The translations under genes were made by a program, and so were the position numbers. Below, piece by piece: positions 1-4,875 of a stretch of DNA of 13,419 bases (position 1 is the first letter of the stretch; every line of letters starts with the position of its first letter). Below the pieces are notes generated by a model. That model was not told where the DNA came from and did not search any database. It saw only the letters and a list, made by a program, of their open reading frames with translations. The stretch is from Clostridiales bacterium UBA1446. GTDB lineage: Bacteria > Bacillota > Clostridia > Oscillospirales > Oscillospiraceae. The stretch lies in the NCBI GenBank assembly GCA_002329245.1, contig DCTG01000229.1, positions 1,962 through 15,380 on the forward strand, given 5' to 3'.

Positions 1-1
1 T

Positions 2-223
2 CTGAACAACGGCAGCCGTCAGGTGACCTACGCCATCGCGGGGGAACCGGGCAGCGGCACAATCTGTCTCAACGGCGCGGCGGCACGGCTCGTTTCGGTC
101 GGCGACAAAATTATTATCATGTGCTACTGCACCATGCCCGCGGCTGAGGCCGAAAACTTCCGACCAACGGTAATCTTTGTCGATGAAAAAAACGCCGCCT
201 GTGAAAAAACAGACTGCGGCTGA
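2..223 (+). CDS. panD: Aspartate 1-decarboxylase, C-terminal part (5' end outside window)
   Basis: PanD is a pyruvoyl-dependent enzyme that decarboxylates L-aspartate to beta-alanine for pantothenate and coenzyme A synthesis. The reading frame is open from base 2 and gives 73 residues ending at TGA 221-223. Visible family motifs are TYAIAGE, which carries the conserved Thr-Tyr pair, [14 protein letters not shown] with the conserved Asn, and the following VGDKIIIM strand. The family is usually about 125-130 residues, so a little under half is missing; the Gly-Ser self-cleavage site lies upstream and cannot be checked. A perfect 12-bp hairpin terminator follows 8 bases after the stop, so this is the last gene of its transcript, probably a panBCD-type operon (inference). 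The tail after [10 protein letters not shown] is rich in Cys and Lys and looks lineage-specific. Confidence 0.95.
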   Translation: MNNGSRQVTYAIAGEPGSGTICLNGAAARLVSVGDKIIIMCYCTMPAAEAENFRPTVIFVDEKNAACEKTDCG

Positions 224-230
224 ATAAAGC

Positions 231-272
231 AAATCTGCTTCCGATTTAAAGCAAATTGGAAGCAGATTTTTT
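231..272 (+). terminator. Rho-independent terminator of panD
   Basis: A perfect 12-bp inverted repeat, arms AAATCTGCTTCC (231-242) and GGAAGCAGATTT (258-269), has a 15-base loop and runs into six T (267-272). It sits just after the panD stop. The T-run is weaker in the opposite direction, but the hairpin may also help stop convergent malQ transcription ending at 304. Confidence 0.9.
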
Positions 273-303
273 CGTTTCACGTTTTGAAAAGTGGAGAAGC
301 GCA

Positions 304-1782
304 TTATCCCGCGCGCCCGTATAGCTCCGTCATATGTCGAAGCCAGCGGGCTGTCTCACGCAGATCCGCGTCGGGCCGCATTCGCCACTGCCAGTTTCCG
401 CCCAGCGTACCGGGCGTATTCATGCGCGCATCACTGCCCAGCTCCAGCAGATCCTGCATCTGCGCAATCGTCATTTCCGCACAACTGGCCCACAGTGCCG
501 CGAGCATACAGCGCGGCGCGCTCTCATCGGGATGCAGGCGCAGGTATTCCTTTGCCCGTTCAACATCGCCGCGTGGCGCGGTTTCAAACCAGCCGAGGAT
601 CGTGTCGTTGTCGTGCGTGCCGGTGTAGGCCACACAGTTGGGCTTGAAGTTGTGGGGTAGATAGGGGTTTCGGGGATTACCGTCAAAGGCGAACTGCATC
701 ACTTTCATGCCGGGAAAACCGCTTTCAGCAAGAAACCGACGAACGCTGTCTGTTAAAAAGCCCAAGTCTTCGGCAATGATCGGTAGCTCACCAAGCGCAG
801 CGCGAAACGCGTTAAAAAGCGCGATACCTGGCCCCTCGCGCCATTGGCCGTTCCGCGCGGCTTCATCGCCAAAGGGAATGGCGTAGTAGGCGTCAAAGCC
901 GCGAAAATGGTCTATGCGCAGCACATCGTAGACCGATAATGCGTGCCGGATGCGCGCGATCCACCAGGCGTAGCCCGTCTTTTTCTGCCGCTCCCAGTCA
1001 TAGAGCGGATTGCCCCAGAGCTGCCCGTCTGCTGAAAAGCCGTCTGGCGGACAGCCGGCGACTTCCACCGGGCATAGCGCAGCGTCCAGCTCAAAAAGCT
1101 CCGGCTGCGCCCAAACATCCGCCGAGTCCGCCGCCGCGTAAATCGGAATGTCGCCGATGATCTCGATGCCGCGCTCACGAGCGTATGCATGCAGAAACGT
1201 CCACTGCTCAAAGAAAAGATACTGCACCACTTGATAATAAGCAATGTCTTCTGCGTACTGTGTCCGCGCCTGTGCCAATGCGTGCGGCTCACGAGAGCGG
1301 AGCGGAGGCTCCCACGCGGTCCACGGCGCGCCGCCGTGCGCATCCTTGAGCGCCATAAAGAGGGCATAGTCGTCGAGCCACGAAGCGTTATCGCGGCAGA
1401 AACATGCAAAAGCAGGGACAGGCGCATCCAGAAAACGCTCCACGGCCATGCGCAGAACGGGCTGACGAGCTTCAAAGAGCCGTTTATAATCCACACGCTG
1501 TGGATCGCTTCCCCAATCGAAGTTTACATAATCTTCTTTTTGCAAAAGGCCCGCCTCCGCGAGCATGTCGAGGTCAATGAAATACGGGTTCCCCGCAAAA
1601 GCGGAGACAGACTGATAGGGCGAATCTCCATAGCCGGTCGGGGAGAGGGGAAGCACCTGCCAGCAGCTTTGACCGCTCTCCACCAGAAAATCCACAAAGC
1701 GGCGAGCCTCGCTGCCAAAGGTTCCAATGCCGCAGGGCGAGGGCAGGGAAGACACATGCATTAAAACGCCGCTTTTTCGCAT
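304..1782 (-). CDS. malQ: 4-alpha-glucanotransferase (amylomaltase, GH77)
   Basis: MalQ moves alpha-1,4-glucan segments between maltooligosaccharides in the cytoplasm, in maltodextrin and glycogen metabolism. At 492 residues it matches the short bacterial amylomaltases. The GH77 landmarks are all present: SSLPSPCGIGTFG near residue 12, QVLPLSPTGYGDSPYQ at 42-57, the loop PPDGFSADGQLWGNPLYDW near 245-263, the nucleophile Asp291 in VLRIDHF, the acid/base Glu338 in IIAEDLG, and the third acid Asp391 in TGTHDND. The ATG at 1782 is chosen because GGAGG lies 8 bases upstream. The frame stays open to 1872, but that start would lie upstream of the candidate promoter at 1838-1866. The gene converges on panD and diverges from spoVAD, so it seems to be monocistronic. 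No sugar transporter or glycogen gene is beside it in the window. Confidence 0.97.
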   Translation of the reverse strand: MRKSGVLMHVSSLPSPCGIGTFGSEARRFVDFLVESGQSCWQVLPLSPTGYGDSPYQSVSAFAGNPYFIDLDMLAEAGLLQKEDYVNFDWGSDPQRVDYKRLFEARQPVLRMAVERFLDAPVPAFACFCRDNASWLDDYALFMALKDAHGGAPWTAWEPPLRSREPHALAQARTQYAEDIAYYQVVQYLFFEQWTFLHAYARERGIEIIGDIPIYAAADSADVWAQPELFELDAALCPVEVAGCPPDGFSADGQLWGNPLYDWERQKKTGYAWWIARIRHALSVYDVLRIDHFRGFDAYYAIPFGDEAARNGQWREGPGIALFNAFRAALGELPIIAEDLGFLTDSVRRFLAESGFPGMKVMQFAFDGNPRNPYLPHNFKPNCVAYTGTHDNDTILGWFETAPRGDVERAKEYLRLHPDESAPRCMLAALWASCAEMTIAQMQDLLELGSDARMNTPGTLGGNWQWRMRPDADLRETARWLRHMTELYGRAG

Positions 1783-1837
1783 TTGAATACCTCCGCTCCA
1801 AAAATCAGCACGGACTCGCATAACAGTTGATAAGTTT

Positions 1838-1866
1838 ATTTTATCGCAAAAAGGGCACAAGCTCAA
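1838..1866 (-). promoter_or_regulatory. Candidate sigma-A promoter of malQ
   Basis: Read on the minus strand there is TTGAGC (1866-1861), a 17-base spacer and TAAAAT (1843-1838). The -10 matches the consensus at 5 of 6 bases and the -35 at 4 of 6. Transcription would start near 1831, about 49 bases before the malQ ATG. Confidence 0.55.
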
Positions 1867-1922
1867 CCGCAATCTTTATACAAGGTGTTTTAAAAAAAAC
1901 ACATGGCCCATCATATGCAGCC

Positions 1923-1950
1923 TGCCGCTCAGCGTGCCGTTCGAACGATG
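1923..1950. repeat. Short dispersed repeat fragment, copy 1
   Basis: CGTGCCGTTCGAACGATGA (1932-1950) matches CGCGCCGTGCGAGCGATGA (7422-7440) at 16 of 19 bases, and both are preceded by a C-rich CTCAG block. The core CGTTCGAACG (1938-1947) is a perfect 10-bp palindrome. It lies between the malQ and spoVAD promoters. It could be a remnant of a repetitive intergenic element or, less likely, a binding site. Confidence 0.45.
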
Positions 1951-1966
1951 AGTTCGCCCTTTTGCG

Positions 1967-1997
1967 AGAATAAGATTTGCTGAAAATCGGCAGACTA
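1967..1997 (+). promoter_or_regulatory. Candidate sigma-G (forespore) promoter of spoVAD
   Basis: AGAATA (1967-1972), an 18-base spacer and CAGACTA (1991-1997) match the Bacillus sigma-G pattern TGAATA / 17-18 / CATACTA at 5 of 6 and 6 of 7 bases. The spoVA operon of B. subtilis is transcribed by sigma-G in the forespore, which fits. The spoVAD start is about 32 bases further on. Confidence 0.6.
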
Positions 1998-2028
1998 TGA
2001 TTAAAAATAAGGGCGGAGGCAAAAGGAC

Positions 2029-3063
2029 ATGGTCAACAAACACATTGGAAAGCAGACAGTTCGACTTTCCTCTCCGCCGCAGATCGCGGCCTACGCGGCG
2101 GTCGGCGGGAAAATGGAGAGTGAAGGACCGCTTGCCGCGTGCTTCGATTATCTCAGCGCCGACTCCTATTTCGGCGCAAAGAGCTGGGAGAGCGCGGAGA
2201 GTGAAATGCTCAAAAAATGCTTTGATCTGGCGCTTTCAAAGGCCGGGATAGAGGCAAGTGACCTCAACTATGTCTTTTCAGGGGACCTGCTCAATCAGTG
2301 CGTCGGCTCCGAGTATGCGCTCCGCGACAGCGGTGTTCCGGCTTTTGGACTATTCGGAGCGTGCAGCACCATGGCAGAGTCGCTCTCTCTCGCGGCGATG
2401 ACGATGGACGGAGGCTATGCCGAACGCGTATGCGCAATGACAAGTTCGCACTTCTGCTCAGCGGAGCGCCAGTTCCGTATGCCGCTGGCCTATGGCAGTC
2501 AGCGTACGCCCACCGCACAGTGGACAGCCACAGCCGCCGGTGCGCTGATTTTAGACTGCGGCGAAAGCGGTCCTTTTGTAACGCATATCACGACCGGCAA
2601 AATCATAGACGCGGGCATAAAGGACGCGGCAAACATGGGCGCCGCAATGGCTCCGGCAGCGCTTGAGACCATACTCACGCATCTTTCGGATACCGGGCGT
2701 GAGCCGAATTATTACGACCTCATCGTCACCGGCGACCTCGGCTGCGTCGGACACGATATTCTGCTCGATCTCGCGCTCCAGAGCGGCTGGGACCTGACCG
2801 CTGTCTCGGGGGACTGTGGTATGATGATCTACGACCGCGAAAAGCAGGACGTTCACGCGGGCGGCTCTGGCTGCGGCTGCAGCGCCTCGGTGCTCGCGGG
2901 ATATCTTCTGCCAAAGTTCAAAACAGGGGAACTCAAACGGCTGCTCTTTTGCGCGACCGGAGCGCTGATGTCACCCACGACCTCCATGCAGGGGGAGAGC
3001 ATACTCGGTATCTGCCACGCCGTTGCAATTGAAGCGGATAGAAACGTCACAGGAGGCTGCTGA
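2029..3063 (+). CDS. spoVAD: Stage V sporulation protein AD (SpoVAD)
   Basis: SpoVAD is a thiolase-fold protein on the spore inner membrane that binds dipicolinic acid (DPA) and belongs to the SpoVA channel, which loads Ca-DPA into the forespore and releases it at germination. The 344-residue product is close to the family length of about 338. Recognisable stretches are YVFSGDLLNQ (81-90), FGLFGACSTMAESL (106-119) with Cys112 at the thiolase-like position, TSSHFCSAERQFRMPL (138-153), TPTAQWTATAAGA (160-172), VTGDLGCVG (233-241) and AGGSGCGCSASV (277-288). The start has GGAGG 9 bases upstream. Its stop overlaps the next ATG by one base (TGATG), so the two genes are translationally coupled. A sigma-G-like promoter precedes it. 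Spore-coat or Lys/Asn-rich features are absent, as expected for a cytosolic-face protein. Confidence 0.97.
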   Translation: MVNKHIGKQTVRLSSPPQIAAYAAVGGKMESEGPLAACFDYLSADSYFGAKSWESAESEMLKKCFDLALSKAGIEASDLNYVFSGDLLNQCVGSEYALRDSGVPAFGLFGACSTMAESLSLAAMTMDGGYAERVCAMTSSHFCSAERQFRMPLAYGSQRTPTAQWTATAAGALILDCGESGPFVTHITTGKIIDAGIKDAANMGAAMAPAALETILTHLSDTGREPNYYDLIVTGDLGCVGHDILLDLALQSGWDLTAVSGDCGMMIYDREKQDVHAGGSGCGCSASVLAGYLLPKFKTGELKRLLFCATGALMSPTTSMQGESILGICHAVAIEADRNVTGGC

Positions 3064-3434
3064 TGGAAATTTTCCTAACTTATTTGAAAGCCTTTGTGGC
3101 AGGCGGCATTTTATGCGCTGTCGGCCAAATTCTAATCGACAAGACGAAACTCACGCCAGCGCGCATCCTGAGCGTATATGTCGTCGCGGGCGTCATACTG
3201 GGCGCAACGGGCGTATATGAACCGTTTGCAGAATGGGCCGGCGCCGGTGCAACTGTGCCGCTGACGGGCTTCGGCAGTCTGCTGGCAAAGGGCGTGCGAA
3301 AGGCGGTCGCGGAAAAGGGTGTCGTCGGCGCGTTTACGGGCGGCTTTACGGCCGGGGCCGCCGGCATCGCGGCCGCAGTCTTTTTCGGACTGCTGGTAGC
3401 GCTCATCTGCAAGCCGCGGGACAAGGCCAAATGA
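3063..3434 (+). CDS. spoVAE: Stage V sporulation protein AE (SpoVAE/SpoVAEb)
   Basis: This is a 123-residue integral membrane protein of the SpoVA Ca-DPA channel. Three hydrophobic stretches are visible, about 6-25, 33-52 and 87-116. The last contains the small-residue-rich signature GAFTGGFTAGAAG (89-101), typical of SpoVAE/SpoVAC-type proteins, and the N-terminal half has the family segment AFVAGGILCAVGQILID (10-26). AGGAGG (3051-3056) precedes the ATG, which shares one base with the spoVAD stop. A strong terminator follows at 3489. The usual clostridial order is spoVAC-spoVAD-spoVAE; spoVAC is not in front of this pair, so the membrane partner must be encoded elsewhere or be missing. Confidence 0.95.
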   Translation: MEIFLTYLKAFVAGGILCAVGQILIDKTKLTPARILSVYVVAGVILGATGVYEPFAEWAGAGATVPLTGFGSLLAKGVRKAVAEKGVVGAFTGGFTAGAAGIAAAVFFGLLVALICKPRDKAK

Positions 3435-3454
3435 GCGCCGATTGGCAAAAGCAT

Positions 3455-3483
3455 TTGACAAGCGCATTGAAATATGTTACCCT
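3455..3483 (+). promoter_or_regulatory. Possible promoter upstream of tRNA-Leu
   Basis: A perfect TTGACA (3455-3460) is followed after 17 bases by TACCCT (3478-3483), which matches TATAAT at only 3 of 6. Transcription would start near the hairpin at 3489-3528, so it could serve the tRNA only by reading through that hairpin. No better promoter was seen between 3529 and 3554. Confidence 0.3.
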
Positions 3484-3488
3484 CATAA

Positions 3489-3528
3489 CGCAAAACGAGG
3501 CCGAAAGCCTCCTGTTTTGCGTCTTTTT
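3489..3528 (+). terminator. Rho-independent terminator after spoVAE
   Basis: Arms CGCAAAAC-GAGGC (3489-3501) and GCCTC-GTTTTGCG (3507-3521) pair fully apart from a 2-base bulge, with loop CGAAA, and are followed by TCTTTTT. It ends the spoVADE transcript 55 bases after the stop. Confidence 0.9.
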
Positions 3529-3554
3529 ATGGGTGCAAGCAAAAATCCACATGC

Positions 3555-3639
3555 GCGGATGTGATGGAATTGGTAGACATGCAAGATTTAGGTTCTTGTG
3601 TCGTAAGACGTGTGGGTTCGAGTCCCTTCATCCGCACCA
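3555..3639 (+). tRNA. tRNA-Leu (anticodon UAG)
   Basis: This 85-base class II tRNA has acceptor arms GCGGATG (3555-3561) and CATCCGC (3629-3635), discriminator A and an encoded CCA (3637-3639). The anticodon stem is CAAGA/TCTTG (3582-3586, 3594-3598) with loop TTTAGGT, so the anticodon is TAG (3589-3591), reading CUN leucine codons. A long variable arm (3599-3611) with a short stem marks the Leu/Ser/Tyr class, and the D-loop contains TTGGTAGA. The T-loop is TTCGAGT. The T-stem GTGGG/CCCTT has one G-U pair and one T-T mismatch (3613-3627), slightly weak but with the rest intact. A terminator follows 6 bases later. Confidence 0.96.
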
Positions 3640-3644
3640 CGGCA

Positions 3645-3675
3645 GCCGCTTGCAGCAACGATGCAGGCGGCTTTT
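3645..3675 (+). terminator. Rho-independent terminator of tRNA-Leu
   Basis: GCCGCTTGCA (3645-3654) pairs with TGCAGGCGGC (3662-3671) over 10 positions including one G-U, around a 7-base loop, then TTTT. The short T-run makes it moderate in strength, but its position right after the CCA end fits. Confidence 0.8.
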
Positions 3676-3724
3676 ATCATGTTTACGGCAATAAAGACGG
3701 CGCATTTCAGTCGCTTTGCGCCGG

Positions 3725-3751
3725 CTCCTCTCAGGGGAACCCTGCGGGGAG
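3725..3751. other. Strong stem-loop in the tRNA-Leu to L25 intergenic region
   Basis: The gap 3676-3999 holds no convincing gene. Its main feature besides the L25 leader is a hairpin whose core is CAGGG-GAA-CCCTG (3732-3744). It extends past one mismatch by CTCCTC-like pairing with GGGGAG, and has no T-run. It resembles the degenerate C/G-rich hairpins of the repeats at 7287 and 7409, but no clear sequence match was seen. Confidence 0.4.
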
Positions 3752-3809
3752 AGAAAGTCAAAAAAGTTAAATCCTTAAAGCAACGGTATTTTTCCTATCA
3801 TCCATAAAC

Positions 3810-3838
3810 TTGATTTGCTTTTTTGTGATTCTTATGGT
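3810..3838 (+). promoter_or_regulatory. Candidate sigma-A promoter of the L25 gene
   Basis: TTGATT (3810-3815), a 17-base spacer and TATGGT (3833-3838) each match the consensus at 4 of 6. The surroundings are very AT-rich compared with the rest of the window. The transcript would start near 3845, leaving a leader of about 155 bases. Confidence 0.4.
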
Positions 3839-3889
3839 ATCCTGTGATTTAATAAATTAAATAAAAAAAGAACCGTCTATCAAGAAGGG

Positions 3890-3938
3890 CTTTTGTTTGT
3901 TTCGCCGCCAAGCGAAACAGGGGAAGTTCTTCTTTTTT
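3890..3938 (+). terminator. Terminator-like hairpin in the L25 leader (possible attenuator)
   Basis: GTTTCGC (3899-3905) and GCGAAAC (3912-3918) form a perfect 7-bp stem with loop CGCCAA. Outward pairing of TTTTGTTT with AGGGGAAG, with G-U pairs and one mismatch, lengthens it to about 3891-3926. It is followed by TTCTTCTTTTTT. It lies between the candidate promoter and the ribosome binding site. It could end an upstream short transcript or regulate read-through into the L25 gene. A smaller hairpin, ACCGC-TTCGG-GCGGT, is at 3954-3968. Confidence 0.6.
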
Positions 3939-3999
3939 CATTCTACGAAAAAAACCGCTTCGGGCGGTATAGAAACTTTTATGATAAAGGAGGATTACA

Positions 4000-4566
4000 A
4001 TGGACACCATCACCATGGAAAAGAGAAGCGAGGGGGTAAAAGCGAAGCATTTGCGAAGGGCGGGCATTGTGCCCTGCTGTGTTTACGGCGGGGAGCTCCC
4101 CGGCTCCCTTTCGATTCAGATGGATCAAAAGACAGCCGGAAAGCTTCTGCGCGAAAAGCGTGTGGGAAGCAAGGTGCAGCTAAAAGTTGGCGAGCAGCTG
4201 ATTGTCACGCAAATCAAGGAGTATACCAAGTGCTTTGCAAGCAGCGGAATTGAACACATCAGCTTTCAGGCTTTAGACGCGGGCCAAAAGGTCAACAGCG
4301 TCACGCACATCCTTTTGAAAAATGCGGACACCGTGACCGGCGTGCTGGAAAAACTGCTGCTGGAAATTCCCTATGCTTCCTATCCGAAGGACATGCTCGA
4401 CACCGTCACCGTGGATTTGGAGGGTATGCCGGTCGGAACCGTTCTGACGGTGGGCGACATACCGGAGTTCGGGAGCGGGCAAATCGAATTGCAGGTCGAA
4501 GCGGACAGTATCGTTTTGCGCATCAACGACAGAAGGCGCGCGACGACACCTGCCGCCTCTGAATAA
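4000..4566 (+). CDS. rplY: Large ribosomal subunit protein bL25 / general stress protein CTC
   Basis: bL25 binds 5S rRNA in the 50S central protuberance; the two-domain CTC/TL5 form is a stress-linked version in Firmicutes. The 188-residue product has both parts: an N-terminal 5S-binding domain (about 1-92) with KAKHLRRAGIVPCCVYGG (14-31), the family's basic patch and strand, and a C-terminal beta domain (about 93-180) with YPKDMLDTVTVDLEGMPVG and the closing VEADSIVLRI. The N-terminal basic motif is slightly divergent, having CC where relatives often have AV. AAGGAGG (3987-3993) lies 6 bases before the ATG. The gene stands alone, with its own candidate promoter, a structured leader and two downstream terminators, so it appears independently regulated. 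In many Firmicutes ctc sits near pth or prs; neither is adjacent here. Confidence 0.93.
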   Translation: MDTITMEKRSEGVKAKHLRRAGIVPCCVYGGELPGSLSIQMDQKTAGKLLREKRVGSKVQLKVGEQLIVTQIKEYTKCFASSGIEHISFQALDAGQKVNSVTHILLKNADTVTGVLEKLLLEIPYASYPKDMLDTVTVDLEGMPVGTVLTVGDIPEFGSGQIELQVEADSIVLRINDRRRATTPAASE

Positions 4567-4590
4567 CGGCTTCCGGATTTGCATATTTTA

Positions 4591-4639
4591 AGAGCCTTGC
4601 GTGCCGGCATACGCCGCCGGACGCGAAGGCTCTTTTTTT
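4591..4639 (+). terminator. Rho-independent terminator of the L25 gene
   Basis: AGAGCCTT-GCGT-CCGGC pairs with GCCGG-ACGC-AAGGCTCT (arms about 4591-4608 and 4616-4633) with two single-base bulges. A run of seven T (4633-4639) follows. Confidence 0.92.
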
Positions 4640-4678
4640 CGGCGTTCGTTTAAACAGTCGGACGCCGAATCCTTTTTT
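4638..4678 (+). terminator. Second, tandem terminator after the L25 gene
   Basis: TTCGGCGTTCG (4638-4648) and CGGACGCCGAA (4659-4669) form an 11-bp stem including one G-U pair. TCC and then six T (4673-4678) follow. It begins inside the T-run of the first terminator. From here to 4750 only a weak 6-bp hairpin (GCCTTC 4685-4690 with GAAGGC 4700-4705) is visible. Confidence 0.8.
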
Positions 4679-4750
4679 CCCGTTGCCTTCCTGCTAGGAG
4701 AAGGCTTTCCGCGCGGTTGAATCAAGACGGAGGCCGGGATAAAAAATCGG

Positions 4751-4798
4751 AAACCATATATTGACGCAGCCTAAATTAGTCTATACAATATATAGTAC
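4751..4798 (+). promoter_or_regulatory. Tandem NrdR boxes (operator of nrdJ)
   Basis: Two 16-bp sites resemble the NrdR-box consensus ACACWATATNTWGTGT. AAACCATATATTGACG (4751-4766) matches at 10-11 positions and ATACAATATATAGTAC (4783-4798) at 13. They start 32 bp apart, about three helical turns, the usual spacing for paired NrdR boxes. They overlap the -35 and -10 elements respectively, so NrdR binding would block RNA polymerase. Confidence 0.8.
4761..4789 (+). promoter_or_regulatory. Sigma-A promoter of nrdJ
   Basis: TTGACG (4761-4766), a 17-base spacer and TACAAT (4784-4789) each match the consensus at 5 of 6. Transcription would start near 4796, about 80 bases before the chosen ATG. Confidence 0.82.
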
Positions 4799-4803
4799 CA
4801 TCT

Positions 4804-4823
4804 GAATGCCGCAGGAGGCATTC
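4804..4823 (+). other. Stem-loop in the nrdJ leader enclosing an AGGAGG
   Basis: GAATGCC (4804-4810) and GGCATTC (4817-4823) form a perfect 7-bp stem with a 6-base loop close to the predicted transcript 5' end. The loop and right arm contain AGGAGG (4813-4818), which sits 6 bases before an in-frame TTG at 4825. It may protect the 5' end or hide a false translation start. Confidence 0.5.
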
Positions 4824-4875
4824 TTTGGCGGGTGGGACCATACCCCATCGGATACAGGATGCGGAGGAATTGAAA

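Noticed and set aside
1783..1872. 30-codon N-terminal extension of malQ
   Set aside because: It lies upstream of the predicted transcription start, lacks a ribosome site, and is not part of GH77; the ATG at 1782 has GGAGG.
3555..3639. tRNA-Leu as an attachment site for an integrated element
   Set aside because: No integrase, phage or plasmid gene and no duplicated tRNA 3' end were found nearby; downstream genes are housekeeping.
3849..4067. 72-codon minus-strand frame with a hydrophobic stretch opposite the L25 leader
   Set aside because: It overlaps the leader hairpins and the L25 start antisense, has no clear ribosome site, and its Phe/Lys-rich product follows from the A/T-rich leader.
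4796..4875. Cobalamin riboswitch upstream of B12-dependent nrdJ
   Set aside because: The leader is only about 80 bases, too short, and no B12-box-like motif was seen; NrdR boxes explain control better.
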